Assembly (NCBI GenBank): GCA_013822735.1
Contig: PNKZ01000003.1
Coordinates: 372,001-436,000 of the forward strand
Direction of reading: 5' to 3'
Origin: Pirellula sp.
GTDB taxonomy: Bacteria; Planctomycetota; Planctomycetia; Pirellulales; PNKZ01
DNA length: 64,000 nucleotides
Shown here: piece after piece, positions 53,939-63,237 of the stretch
Layout: each line of letters opens with the position of its first letter
Position numbering within the stretch: position 1 is the first letter of the stretch
Notes under the pieces: generated by a model
Databases searched by the model: none
Seen by the model: the letters and a program-made list of their open reading frames with translations, nothing else
What the model was told of the DNA's origin: nothing
Made by a program: the position numbers and the translations under genes

Positions 53939-56900
53939 CTATTGGGCCCCGCTCTTCTGAAACATCGCATTGTTCCGATCGCCGCGCGAGAGGAGATACG
54001 CCATGAGGTCGAGGATCTCGTCTTCCTTGAGCGTGTTGAGCAGGCCGGTGGGCATCATCGAGAGCTTCGACGGCCCCTGCTCTTCGATCTGCTTCCGGTC
54101 GACCCCTTCGATCGCGTTCGGGTCGAGCATGTTCGTGTTGATCATCATCGAATCGCCGGCGAGGTTGATGATTCGGCCGGTGATGGTGCGACCGTCGGCC
54201 GTGACGATCGTGACCGCCGCGTATTGATCGCTGATCACCTTGCTCGGGTCGACGATCGATTCCAAGATGTCGCGCGAGCTAAAGCGGCCTGCGAGTCCGG
54301 AAAGATCGGGCCCTACCGCGCCGCCTGCGTTGTCGAATCGATGGCACGCGAAGCAATTGGCCGCGCCGAACAGTTGCCGGCCGCGATCGAAGTCGCGTCC
54401 CTTCAAGCCGTCCTGCGTCAGCGCCAGCAACTCGTCGAACTTGTATTCCTTCACGACCGGACGCGGCTTGGCGACGATCATCGGAGCGGTCGATTCCGGC
54501 TTCGCTTCGAGCAGTTCCTTGAGCGAGGCCTTCTCGCTTTCGCTCAGCGTGGCGACGGCGTCGTTCTTGATGTTCTGCACGAAGAGGCCGAAGCTCGCGC
54601 CGCCGCGGTAGCTCATCGCTCTCAAGCACCACTGGAAATACGCCTTCCTCAGCTCGGGCGTCCAGCCGGTCTTGAGCACGCGCAGGGCGCGGGCATAGTC
54701 GATTTGCTCTTCTTGCGTCGGGGCCGATTCCAGCAAAGCCATTGTCTTGGCGGCGGCCGACGACGCCTCCAAGTACACCAGCACATTGCAAAGCAGCACG
54801 TTCAATTCCGGCGATTCCGCCGGCACGGCCCGCTCCATCCAGGCGATCGTCCGCTTTTCGGCCGCTTCGTCAGGCTTGCCGAAGCGATTGAAGAGCACAT
54901 GATACACGCGGACGTAGTCGAGCTTCTGCACGGGCGAAAGGCTCGCGAAATCGATTGCTTCCAGCGCCGCGAGAATCTTTGCGCCGAGCTCGAGGCTCGG
55001 AGTCGGATCGGTCGGCTTGCGATGGAACGGGTCGGTCGCCGTAGCCCGGGTCAGTGCGAGTAACGCGTAGATGGCGGCGGCCGGGTCTTTCTCGGCCAAC
55101 GCCTTCTCTTGCCACTCGGCCGGCGGCTGATGTTCGATCGCCGCGCGGGCCGCGAAGCGAATCGCCCGATCGGCGTGCCCAAGATACGGCCATGCGGATG
55201 CCACCGCGGTCGGGTCGGGTTTGTGCAGCGCTTCCAGTTTGTGCCGCAGCTCGCGAGCTGCGACGAACTTGTCCGCTGCCGGCTTACTCGGCGCGGTCGA
55301 ATCGTCGCCGACGTAAGTCACGCGATACAGGCCCGACTGCGTCTTGCGACCGCCGATGGCGAAATAAAGCGCCCCGTCTTTCGGATTCACGATGAGATCC
55401 GTCAGCGGCAGCGGCGTGCCGGTGATGAACTCTTCCAGTTGCGCGGTATACGTGGCGCCGATCGGCTCCATGTGTACGGCGTAGAGCTTGCCGTAGCTCC
55501 AGTCGCAGATGTAGAGCGCGTCTTGATACTTGGCCGGGAACTTTGCGCCATACCCGAAGGTGACGCCGGTCGGCGAGCCGGGCCCGACGTTGACCACTGC
55601 GCCGAAGCTGTCGGCATAGAAGGCGGGCCATTTGCCGGCGCCGTTGCGCCAGCCGAACTCCGCGCCGCTGATCGCATGATTCACGCGCGTCGGCCGGTAC
55701 CAAGGAGTATTCAGATCCCATTCCATGTCGGCGTCGAATGAGAAGAGTTCGCCGTCGCGATTGAACGCGGCGTCATACTCGTTGCGAAAGCCGGTGGCGA
55801 CCAGTTCCCAACGCTTTCCTTCCGGATCGATCTTGTAAATGCAGCCGCCGGGGCCGAGTACGCCGCGCATAAAGCCGCGGCCGTCGGGCATGCGCGGCAG
55901 TAGGTGATCTTCGCCCCACAACTTCGGCACGCGCGAGTCGTCGAGCGGGTCCATCATTTTTGTACCGTTGCCGCAGACGATGTAGAGCGACTTGCCGTCG
56001 GGCCCGAGCAACACGGCATGGGGACCATGCTCGCCGCCGCCGTTGATCTTGCGAAGTTGTTCCACCTTGTCGAGTTTGTCGTCTTTGTTGGTGTCGGTCA
56101 CGCGGTAGAGGCCGCTCTCGTATTTGCCTCCCCGATTGACGACGACGTAGAGCGCGTCGAAGGCCCACAAGAGCCCTTGCGCTTCGCCGAGGTCGACCTC
56201 GATCTTCTCGATGATTGGCTTGGTCTTTTCACCCAGAGCCGGCGGCGTCACGCGGAAGAGCCCGCCGTATTGATCGCAGACGATCAGCCGGCCTTGCGGA
56301 TCAACGCACATGCTGACCCAGGAGCCCTCGACGTCTTTCGGAACCGTGTGCAGCAGTTCGACCTGGAAGCCCTTGGCGATCTTCATCGCTTCGGGGCGCG
56401 TGGCGGTCGGGTCTTTCAAGTTCGAAGCCTTCGCGAGGCGTTCGGCGCTGACGTTCTTCCAAGGTCCGCCGCCGAGCGGTGCAAGAATCTTCGCGGGCGA
56501 CCATTCGCCGACGGTGGTGAAACCCGGAGTGTTCCAGCCCCCTTGCAGCGTGCGCGAACCTTTCCAAGAGGCATCCGTCGCGATCACGGTTTCTTTGCGC
56601 CCTTGTTCGACGACGAGCTTCACGAGCACGGCGCCGGCCGATTTGCCGTCGTTGCGGCCTTCGACGGCGATCACATGCCGGCCGGCCGCGGAGCCTTTGA
56701 CCTGCGTGAGCAGCGTGCCGACTTCCTTGAATTGCGGCGATTGCCACGCGTCGTGCTTGATTGCTTCCTTACCGTCGATGAAGACGGTCAGGCCGTCGTC
56801 GCCCGTGGCGTAGAGCTTCGCCGAGGTGACTTCGCGATCGACCGTGAACTCTTTGCGGAAGTAGATCTTTTCCGGCGCGGCGGGGCCGGTCGCTTTCTCG

Positions 56901-57007
56901 AGCCAGATCCAATTCGGTTCGGCGACGACCGCTTGCTTATCGGCGGCCGAAAGTAAGGCGGTTTGTGCGGCCAGGGCGAAAGCGACGGCCAAACGAAGAC
57001 GAATCAC
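53939..57007 (-). CDS. PVC-type haem-binding CxxCH protein (second, with N-terminal carbohydrate-binding-like domain)
   Basis: 1022 residues from the GTG at 57007; AAGGAG lies 8-13 bp upstream and the start gives a signal peptide ([20 protein letters not shown]). Domains: an N-terminal beta-sandwich ([20 protein letters not shown]), a six-bladed propeller ([39 protein letters not shown]), a helical segment, and a C-terminal cytochrome domain with CFACH at 885-889. The tail [19 protein letters not shown] is standard for these proteins. It differs from the one at 9709 in the N-terminal domain. The palindromic repeat element copy 2 lies 124 bp upstream. Confidence 0.92.
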   Translation of the reverse strand: MIRLRLAVAFALAAQTALLSAADKQAVVAEPNWIWLEKATGPAAPEKIYFRKEFTVDREVTSAKLYATGDDGLTVFIDGKEAIKHDAWQSPQFKEVGTLLTQVKGSAAGRHVIAVEGRNDGKSAGAVLVKLVVEQGRKETVIATDASWKGSRTLQGGWNTPGFTTVGEWSPAKILAPLGGGPWKNVSAERLAKASNLKDPTATRPEAMKIAKGFQVELLHTVPKDVEGSWVSMCVDPQGRLIVCDQYGGLFRVTPPALGEKTKPIIEKIEVDLGEAQGLLWAFDALYVVVNRGGKYESGLYRVTDTNKDDKLDKVEQLRKINGGGEHGPHAVLLGPDGKSLYIVCGNGTKMMDPLDDSRVPKLWGEDHLLPRMPDGRGFMRGVLGPGGCIYKIDPEGKRWELVATGFRNEYDAAFNRDGELFSFDADMEWDLNTPWYRPTRVNHAISGAEFGWRNGAGKWPAFYADSFGAVVNVGPGSPTGVTFGYGAKFPAKYQDALYICDWSYGKLYAVHMEPIGATYTAQLEEFITGTPLPLTDLIVNPKDGALYFAIGGRKTQSGLYRVTYVGDDSTAPSKPAADKFVAARELRHKLEALHKPDPTAVASAWPYLGHADRAIRFAARAAIEHQPPAEWQEKALAEKDPAAAIYALLALTRATATDPFHRKPTDPTPSLELGAKILAALEAIDFASLSPVQKLDYVRVYHVLFNRFGKPDEAAEKRTIAWMERAVPAESPELNVLLCNVLVYLEASSAAAKTMALLESAPTQEEQIDYARALRVLKTGWTPELRKAYFQWCLRAMSYRGGASFGLFVQNIKNDAVATLSESEKASLKELLEAKPESTAPMIVAKPRPVVKEYKFDELLALTQDGLKGRDFDRGRQLFGAANCFACHRFDNAGGAVGPDLSGLAGRFSSRDILESIVDPSKVISDQYAAVTIVTADGRTITGRIINLAGDSMMINTNMLDPNAIEGVDRKQIEEQGPSKLSMMPTGLLNTLKEDEILDLMAYLLSRGDRNNAMFQKSGAQ

Positions 57008-57130
57008 GCGCAACTCCTTCAAAGCAAACCAGCAAAAAAACGGTTGAGAATTTCGGGCGGTCGGGGACCAGTTTAATTGGTCGGACCAACGGTCGCCACG
57101 CGCTGCCGACGTGAAACGACCGGTACGCCC

Positions 57131-57263
57131 ACTTACGTCGATGCATCGATTTCCGCTTGCGCACATAACTCGAGTTATGTGCGCACCCCTTGTGGGTTTT
57201 GGGGTTGTGCGCAGATAACCCCAAGTTATCTGCGCAGCGGCGCGGAGGCGACGCGACGTAAGT
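57131..57263 (+). repeat. Dual-palindrome repeat element, copy 2
   Basis: 133 bp with the same plan as 7015-7146: outer ACTTACGTC (57131-57139) and GACGTAAGT (57255-57263), a perfect 28-nt palindrome (57158-57185), the 22-nt linker differing at two bases, and a second inverted repeat with perfect 12-nt arms (57208-57236). Relative to copy 1 the first palindrome has C in the left arm and G in the right arm where copy 1 has G and C, so pairing is kept. A further ACTTACGTC with its own hairpin (GTCTAC/GTAGAC) follows at 57292-57316. Bases 57317-57429 hold no gene. Confidence 0.87.
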
Positions 57264-57429
57264 CGGCAAAACCGACGATCGACGAATCAGGACTTACGTC
57301 TACTTTGAGAGTAGACGAAGAGTCGCTGATTCGCCTCGTTTTCGGTGCTCGACCGACAGTCCGCCGCATTGTAGCAAACGGTCGATCGCGGATTTGGCCG
57401 GCCCAAAAACAGGCTGGACAGATCGTGGT

Positions 57430-57609
57430 TCACTTTGAACGTGACAAACGACGCGCGATGAAGAACCGAATGGCTAGCCAGACGGCGAACAATGGGAGGG
57501 ACGTCATCAGGCGACTAAGCGGATCGGCGGGTGCGATTGCCCATGCGATAACGTAGCAGCCAACAGCATCCACGTACCAGAATCGCAATGACTTGAAGTA
57601 GTTTCTCAT
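57430..57609 (-). CDS. 59-residue two-helix membrane protein
   Basis: ATG at 57609 to TGA at 57430. It encodes a basic start (MRNYFKSLRFWYVD), a hydrophobic helix (AVGCYVIAWAIAPA), a turn (DPLSRLM), a second helix (TSLPLFAVWLAIRFFIA) and a basic end (RRLSRSK), a clean two-helix pattern. The DNA is less GC-rich than that of neighbours. No ribosome-binding site stands out and I recognise no family, so the gene is probable rather than certain. It sits between the palindromic repeat and the sulfatase. Confidence 0.45.
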   Translation of the reverse strand: MRNYFKSLRFWYVDAVGCYVIAWAIAPADPLSRLMTSLPLFAVWLAIRFFIARRLSRSK

Positions 57610-57681
57610 CCCGTCATCCCGCCAAGCAGCGTGATCGGAAATAGAAGACGGAATGCCGCGGAGGGCGTTTCCTACAGAACC

Positions 57682-58998
57682 CTACGGCTTCCACCAGGCG
57701 TCGAGTTGCTTGGTCATTTCCGCCACGCGGGCCGGTTCGGCCGAGGCGAGGTTTTTGGTTTCCGTCGGGTCGGCGGCGAGATCGTACAGTTCCACTTCAC
57801 CGCTCGGCTCATTGGCCGCGGTCGGCACGATCAGCTTCCAATCGCCCGAGCGGGTCCAGCGGAAGCGCACGCTCGAGGCCGGTTCGTCCACGTCGACCGC
57901 GTTGTGCGTAAAGACCTCGCCGAAGAGTTGCTTGCGGGCCGCCGTGGCAGCGTCGTCGAGCAGATCAACGCCCGGCATGTCTTTGTCGGCGGGGAGGCCG
58001 CACGCTTTGAGCAGCGTCGGAGCGATGTCGATCGACGAGACGAGGGCGTCGCTCGTGCGCGGGGCGACATGGCCCGGATAGCGGACGATGATCGGCGAGC
58101 GGAGGCCGCCGTCGTATTGCGACTGTTTTGATTTCGGCGCGTACTTCTGGGCATTCGGGTCTTGAATCCAGCCGTTGTCGACGACGAACACGACGATCGT
58201 GTTGTCGCGGAGTTTGCGGTCGTCGAGGAAGTCGAGGAGTTGGCCGCAGGTTTCGTCGCACCATTCACACATGGCCCAATACTTGGCGACGTGCTCCGTG
58301 GGGGCGAGCGGAAGATACTTATCGAGCAAACGTTGCGGCGGCGTGTGGGGCGTGTGGGGCATGAACGGGGCGTACCAAACGAAGAACGGCTTCTTGTCGG
58401 CGACCGAGCGATCGACGAAGTCGTAGATCGGCTGCATGGTCTCGCGGCCGATGGTGAGGCCGGCGTCGCCGTGGCGAGTTCCTTGCGTCATGCCGTGGGT
58501 GAAGCCGCCCCGTTTGAAATTGCCTTCCCACCATTTGCCGGTTTGGAAGCTGGCATATCCCTCGGCCCCCAAGAGGCGCGGCAGCGTCGGCGCGGTGTCG
58601 ACGTGGGCAATTTGTCGATCGCGTAAGCGGGCGAACTCTTGGGCCGCTTCCTGGTTTTTTCCTTTCCCCTTTTTCTTTCCATTCATTGCGGCGAGCGGCG
58701 GGTCGTTCGAGAAGATTTTGTGTTGGTGCGGGTAGAGGCCGGTAAGAATTGTCGCGAGACTCGGTCGGCAAAGGCTCGAAGGGACGTAGCCGCGCGTAAA
58801 AGTGAGCGACTCGGCGGCGAGCCGATCGAGCCGGGGGGTTTGAATTTGCTTGTGCCCCATGAAGCCGAAATCGCCGTAGGCCTGATCGTCGGCGACGATC
58901 AGCACGATGTTCGGGCGCTCGGCGGCGAGCGTCCGCGACGCCGTGTCGGCGAGGAGGAGGGCGCAAAATACGACAAACCATCGAGACGGGGCGCGCAT
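57682..58998 (-). CDS. Sulfatase-family protein with variant active-site motif
   Basis: 438 residues, signal peptide (MRAPSRWFVVFCALLLADTA, cleaved near TLAAE). PNIVLIVADDQAYGDFGFMG with the Asp-Asp metal pair, GKWWEGNF, HTPHTPP, VVFVVDNG and FRWTRSGDWKLI are standard alkaline-phosphatase/sulfatase landmarks. The formylglycine motif reads CRPSLATILTG (Cys77): the normally invariant Arg of C-x-P-S-R is Leu81. That Arg is part of the recognition site of formylglycine-generating enzyme and helps hold the hydrated formylglycine, so activity or maturation may be altered. Single gene. Confidence 0.92.
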   Translation of the reverse strand: MRAPSRWFVVFCALLLADTASRTLAAERPNIVLIVADDQAYGDFGFMGHKQIQTPRLDRLAAESLTFTRGYVPSSLCRPSLATILTGLYPHQHKIFSNDPPLAAMNGKKKGKGKNQEAAQEFARLRDRQIAHVDTAPTLPRLLGAEGYASFQTGKWWEGNFKRGGFTHGMTQGTRHGDAGLTIGRETMQPIYDFVDRSVADKKPFFVWYAPFMPHTPHTPPQRLLDKYLPLAPTEHVAKYWAMCEWCDETCGQLLDFLDDRKLRDNTIVVFVVDNGWIQDPNAQKYAPKSKQSQYDGGLRSPIIVRYPGHVAPRTSDALVSSIDIAPTLLKACGLPADKDMPGVDLLDDAATAARKQLFGEVFTHNAVDVDEPASSVRFRWTRSGDWKLIVPTAANEPSGEVELYDLAADPTETKNLASAEPARVAEMTKQLDAWWKP

Positions 58999-59153
58999 GG
59001 CTAAGTTCCGCAGAGGAAGACAGATCGTGCCGCGATCTAGAGGATTTCGCGGCGGCAGGCGACTATCTTCGTCGGGGAAACGGCGACGGTCAAATGCGGC
59101 CCGACCGATATGCGGACGATGCGTCGCGCGGAACGTGCCGGTTTGCCGGGGCG

Positions 59154-60383
59154 TTAGGAACTGCGGGAGAAGGTCGTGTCGAAGTTGTAGCCGGGGGGGA
59201 GGCTCATCAGCGGCGACGGGTTGCGCCGCGGTTCGCTACGGCGCCGGCGCGGCGCGGGAAAATGGTCCTTCAGCATCGGGAAGAACAAAGTGACCGCCGT
59301 GGCGACGACGCCGTCGGGCTGGAAGGGAGCGGTATCTTCACGACGGACGGCCTGTTCGAGGAGTTTGCCGACGAGCAGTTCGCCGCGCGGCCAACGTGCG
59401 GCAACCATCGCCGAAACTTCCGTAAGGATGCCGAAGCGATGGGCCCGCGAGATCCCTTGCAAGCGGAGACGCGTGTGTGGCGACAGTTCGCCGGGGTCAA
59501 GGCCGAGGCGTTCGGCGATGAGGGCGCAGGTCGTCGGCTCGGCGTCGGCTTGCAGCTGCCGCCAGATGCCGCGCACGACCACGGCCTCAAACCATTCGGC
59601 GCGCCATGCATATCGGCCTGCCACGACGTCGGACACGGCCGCATCGACGGCGGAGATTTCTGCCGGAGCGATGTTGAGTCGAGCGGGCCCCGTAAGTTCG
59701 GCGTCGTCGCCGTCTAACGTCCGTGTTTGCTTGGTGAGTTCGCCGGCCGTGATCGCCGCGTCGAGCGCGCGAAACACTTCCACGATGGCCGCCACGCGTT
59801 TCACGCCGAAGCCGCGCAGGCGTAGCAGTTCGCCGTACGGGAGAAAGAGAAAGTCTTGCACGGGGACGAACCAGAGGCTGCGCGGCAGGTCGCGCAAATG
59901 GGCGACGCAATGGCCGAGTGTTTCCGTCGCCAGCCCTTGCTGCCGGATGCGTACGCACCAATGTTCCCACTGCAGTTCGTCGACTTGTGCGTAGGTGTCC
60001 GACGGCGCGGCGAGCGAGGATGCCGGCGGGGCGACTTCGGATGCACTCGTCCAAAGCGACGTCGCCGCGTCGGGGACTTCAGAGGTCGCGTCCATCGCCG
60101 GCGGCTTGATCGATTCGGAGAGCGTGCGTTCGAGAATTTGGGCGAGGTTCGTCACCTTTTTCGGTCCGACGCCCGGCATGCGCAGCAAATCGTCGTGCGA
60201 GTAGCGGGCGAGTTCGTCGAGCGACAGCGACAGCACGCTCTTGGGAACGCACGGGTCGCTGGGGCGAATAAAGTGCGAAACGGGACGGAATCGCAAGTCG
60301 GCGGCCAGCGCGGGAATTGCGGCGCGCGCACGTTCGTAAGGGCCGAGATGCGCGGACGTGGTCGAAAGGAAGCCTTGATTCAT
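59154..60383 (-). CDS. Protein with two helix-hairpin-helix motifs (RpoA C-terminal-domain-like), unknown function
   Basis: 409 residues from the ATG at 60383 (MNQGFLSTTSAHLGPYERAR). The first motif, LARYSHDDLLRMPGVGPKKV then TNLAQILER (~58-86), and a second, FLPYGELLRLRGFGVKRVAA (~180-200), have the G-(V/F)-G-x-K/R hairpin of helix-hairpin-helix or RpoA C-terminal DNA-binding domains. An unstructured Ala/Pro/Ser linker separates them. A helical part ~250-360 follows, and an Arg-rich tail (PRRRRSEPRRNPS) closes the protein. DNA or RNAP binding is a fair inference; no enzyme motif seen. Confidence 0.7.
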   Translation of the reverse strand: MNQGFLSTTSAHLGPYERARAAIPALAADLRFRPVSHFIRPSDPCVPKSVLSLSLDELARYSHDDLLRMPGVGPKKVTNLAQILERTLSESIKPPAMDATSEVPDAATSLWTSASEVAPPASSLAAPSDTYAQVDELQWEHWCVRIRQQGLATETLGHCVAHLRDLPRSLWFVPVQDFLFLPYGELLRLRGFGVKRVAAIVEVFRALDAAITAGELTKQTRTLDGDDAELTGPARLNIAPAEISAVDAAVSDVVAGRYAWRAEWFEAVVVRGIWRQLQADAEPTTCALIAERLGLDPGELSPHTRLRLQGISRAHRFGILTEVSAMVAARWPRGELLVGKLLEQAVRREDTAPFQPDGVVATAVTLFFPMLKDHFPAPRRRRSEPRRNPSPLMSLPPGYNFDTTFSRSS

Positions 60384-60785
60384 ACCTAAATGTTGCCGAC
60401 ATCCCCGGAGGTCTTGTCGGCGCGCCAGATTTTTTCCGAAGGAACTTGTTGCGACGTCCTTGTCATTCTTGGAAGCAAGCGGCGTGCCGGCTATGCGACA
60501 ATCGAGGGGCAAGGCGAAATGCGGCCGCTTATCAGCGTTTTTTTATGCCATGGAATCGGGGTGCGGCGCTGATCGGGAGTACGCCGCGACAATTCGACGC
60601 GAATGCCGGAAACAACCGACACATTGACGCCGACTTTCGGAGGGTGTCCGAAGACATTTTCCACTACATCAAGCGGTGGCTTGCGATGGTTGCGCCCCCT
60701 ATATTGGCCCGCGGCGAATCGCGGCGCATTCCTGAAATCGTTGCGGCGCGGTTGCTCACCTTCCCTCCTGAACGGACTTCCTGAC
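60384..60785. other. 400-bp intergenic region between divergent genes
   Basis: I see no convincing gene. A seven-T run (60538-60545) lies between TATCAGCG and CGCTGATC, which pair imperfectly. The SGNH gene's open frame extends to 60603, but the sequence before 60786 lacks a signal peptide and a ribosome-binding site. Confidence 0.5.
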
Positions 60786-61613
60786 ATGACCACGCGCCTG
60801 CTGCTTCGCGAAATGACTTTAGTGCTGACCGCCGTCGTTGCTCTCGTGGCGATGAGCCCGCCGCACGCGCAGGCCGAGCATGAGGGGAAGGTGCAAGTGC
60901 TGTTGCTGGGCGACAGCACGACGATCGGCAGCGTTTGTCGCCGCAGCGAACCTGATGGTCCGCACTTGGAAGACGTGATCCGCACTTTGTTGGCGACCGA
61001 GTCGGACTTGCCGGCGGTGAACGTGATCAACCAAGGACGCGACGGCGAATTCATCCACGGCTTGCTGACCGGCAAACGCTACGACGAGCAGATCGCCAAG
61101 CTTCCCGGAATCGACTACATCTTCATTCGCTACGGCCTCAACGACCAACGGAAGCGTGAGAACTTCGCGGAGAATTTTCCTAAGGACTTCCACGAGTTGA
61201 TCGTGCGGCTCAAGCAAGACTTTCCGCAGGCGGTGATCATCCCGACGACCACGATCCCGTACTTGGCGCCGGAAGCCGACGCCGCGGTGCTGAAGGCGAT
61301 CAGCGAAGTGGGCGCGGCGGAGGGGTTGCCGGTGTTCGACGTCTACACGCGCTACGCGGCCGAGCTGAAGCACGGGCCTGATATGCTCAACTACCGTCGC
61401 TATCCGCTGACGAGTATTCCCGAGCAGCATCGCGCGTGGTTGAAGCCCTATGTACAGTCGGACTCCGTGGTAGTGATGGATAATCGGCTCGATGCCCATT
61501 TTCGCACACTGCCGAATTGGACGGCCGACCGGCATCCGAACCTCGCAGGGTATGCGGTGATCGGCGACGAAACCGCCAAGTATTTGGCGAAACTGCTGCG
61601 CGCGCGGAAGTAG
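60786..61613 (+). CDS. Secreted SGNH/GDSL-family hydrolase
   Basis: 275 residues from the ATG at 60786, giving MTTRLLLREMTLVLTAVVAL and cleavage after AQAE. Block I VLLLGDSTTIGSV (catalytic Ser), block III YGLNDQRKREN (Asn) and block V DRHPNLAGYAVIGDE (Asp and His) define the SGNH hydrolase family. Many secreted planctomycete members are carbohydrate esterases that remove acetyl or other acyl groups. It shares the neighbourhood with the sulfatase, consistent with polysaccharide breakdown, though no operon link is visible. Confidence 0.9.
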   Translation: MTTRLLLREMTLVLTAVVALVAMSPPHAQAEHEGKVQVLLLGDSTTIGSVCRRSEPDGPHLEDVIRTLLATESDLPAVNVINQGRDGEFIHGLLTGKRYDEQIAKLPGIDYIFIRYGLNDQRKRENFAENFPKDFHELIVRLKQDFPQAVIIPTTTIPYLAPEADAAVLKAISEVGAAEGLPVFDVYTRYAAELKHGPDMLNYRRYPLTSIPEQHRAWLKPYVQSDSVVVMDNRLDAHFRTLPNWTADRHPNLAGYAVIGDETAKYLAKLLRARK

Positions 61614-61710
61614 GTGACGAGAGAAACGTTGCGAGCGACAGTATGCGGCCCTTAGAATCGGCGGGCCGCGACTATCGCATTCCTCGTTTATCGCAGAGCA
61701 GAGGCAACCT

Positions 61711-62343
61711 ATGATGTGCCGCATCCGCCTTTCGTCTTGGGCCGTGACCATTGCTTGTCTGGTTTTCACCGCCACGCACACGTCGGCGGATGAGCCGAAG
61801 AGCGGGTTCGCGTTCGATGTGAAAGCGGGCGAGGCGAAGTTTAAGGCGCTCGACGGCAACGAAGACGACCGCCTCTCCGGCACGGAGATGCGCGGCATCG
61901 AACGCTACGACGTGAACGGCGACGCGCGAATCACGCGCGAAGAATTCCTCGGCGGATTATCGACCGAGCAAATGCGGGCTGCCGGAGTAAGCGACGAGGC
62001 CGCGAGTTCCGCGGACGAACCGTCGTCGATCGTCGTGCCGAGCGACACGAACCCGTTTGAAGTGATGGAAGGGGATTCGGTGCGGCTCGTCGGACAAGGA
62101 ATTGCCGGCTCTGAAATCACGGCCGATATCCGCGGTCCGGGAAAGCTCGTGCGCAAGGCGTATATCGCGCACGTAACCGAAGGGCAGATGATGATCGGCG
62201 GGGCGACCGAAGAATTCGAAATCAAACCGACGGGACCGGGCCCGATCACGGTCGTCATCACGGTGACGTACCCGACGGGAGGTCCGCCGAAGAAGACGAC
62301 CTACAAGTTCAGCCTGCGTAAGATTTCGAGCGACCCGCAATAG
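61711..62343 (+). CDS. Secreted EF-hand-containing protein
   Basis: 210 residues with a signal peptide (SSWAVTIACLVFTATHTSAD). Two EF-hand-like calcium loops follow: ALDGNEDDRLSGTEM and YDVNGDARITREEF; the second has the D-x-N-x-D-x-R-I-x-x-E-E pattern. The C-terminal half (~95-205) is a beta-rich domain (SIVVPSDTNPFEVMEGDSVR, GPITVVITVTYPTGGPPKK) of immunoglobulin-like appearance. Probable calcium-binding envelope or extracellular protein; partner unknown. No operon. Confidence 0.87.
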   Translation: MMCRIRLSSWAVTIACLVFTATHTSADEPKSGFAFDVKAGEAKFKALDGNEDDRLSGTEMRGIERYDVNGDARITREEFLGGLSTEQMRAAGVSDEAASSADEPSSIVVPSDTNPFEVMEGDSVRLVGQGIAGSEITADIRGPGKLVRKAYIAHVTEGQMMIGGATEEFEIKPTGPGPITVVITVTYPTGGPPKKTTYKFSLRKISSDPQ

Positions 62344-62381
62344 CGGTGCCCGTGAGGTGCGACGGTTTTTCTATTCGTGCT

Positions 62382-63041
62382 CTATTCCTGGCCACGGATA
62401 AACCGGCAGGTCGGCACGGCGGCGACCGCGCCCAGCACCGGCGCGGTGAGGTAGATCCAGAGCGTGCTGAGCTTATCGGCCATCAGCGCCGGCCCGAGCG
62501 ATCGGGCCGGGTTCATCGAAGCGCCGCAGACCGGGCCGGCGAAGAGCGCTTCGAGGCCGACGACCGCGCCGATCGCCAAGCCCGCGGTGATCCCCTTCTC
62601 TTTCGCGCCCGACGAGACGCTCAATACGACGTACATCAGCCCAGCCGTGAGCAGAAATTCGTAGACCCACGATTGCAGATTGGTACCGGAAGGAATCGTG
62701 GCGCCGAGATTGCCGGATTCGACGAAGAGCGCCTTGAGCGTGGCGCTGGCCGCGATGGCGCCGAGGCATTGGGCCGCGATGTACGGCAGTGCCGCGGCGG
62801 CGGCGAACCGTTTGGCGACGACGAAAGCGATGGTCACCGCCGGATTCAGATGCGCCCCGGAGACGTCGCCGAAGGCCGCGATGAGCGCAAAGACGACGAG
62901 GCCGAACACCAGCGAAACGCCGACGTGCGTGACCGAGCCGTTCATCTGATTAGCGACGACGGCGCCGGTGCCGGAGAACACCAGGGCATAAGTGCCGATG
63001 AACTCGGCGAGGCATTTACGACTGAGCGAAGGTTCGGTCAC
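62382..63041 (-). CDS. Aquaporin (MIP family)
   Basis: 219 residues, six helices and two half-helices. Both NPA boxes are intact: GAHLNPAVTIAF and GASMNPARSLGP. NPARS rather than NPARD is typical of water-selective aquaporins rather than glycerol facilitators. The N-terminus CLAEFIGTYALVFSGTGAV is standard. It transports water (perhaps CO2 or small solutes) across the inner membrane. Convergent with the EF-hand gene; an inverted-repeat hairpin and lpxI lie upstream. Confidence 0.95.
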   Translation of the reverse strand: MTEPSLSRKCLAEFIGTYALVFSGTGAVVANQMNGSVTHVGVSLVFGLVVFALIAAFGDVSGAHLNPAVTIAFVVAKRFAAAAALPYIAAQCLGAIAASATLKALFVESGNLGATIPSGTNLQSWVYEFLLTAGLMYVVLSVSSGAKEKGITAGLAIGAVVGLEALFAGPVCGASMNPARSLGPALMADKLSTLWIYLTAPVLGAVAAVPTCRFIRGQE

Positions 63042-63132
63042 GGCGAGCGGCTCCGAAAGCGAGGCGACGATGCGACGCGATTATCTGCGCCCGAAGCAGC
63101 CCGCACAAGCAGGCGACTCTTTTGGAAAGGAT

Positions 63133-63208
63133 GGCTGGGGCAGAGCATCGCGATGCCCCGGTTGCAAAGTCGGCCATCACTGGGGCATCACTTTGTTCTG
63201 CCCCAGCC
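63133..63208. repeat. Nested inverted repeat (GGCTGGGGCAGA family)
   Basis: A perfect 12-bp outer stem (GGCTGGGGCAGA at 63133 with TCTGCCCCAGCC at 63197) and a perfect 8-bp inner stem (GATGCCCC with GGGGCATC). It lies between the lpxI stop (63238) and the aquaporin start (63041), both on the minus strand. No T-tract. Possibly a REP-type dispersed element or a 3' RNA hairpin of lpxI. Confidence 0.72.
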
Positions 63209-63237
63209 GCCCGATGTCTCGGGCACACGGTGATCGT

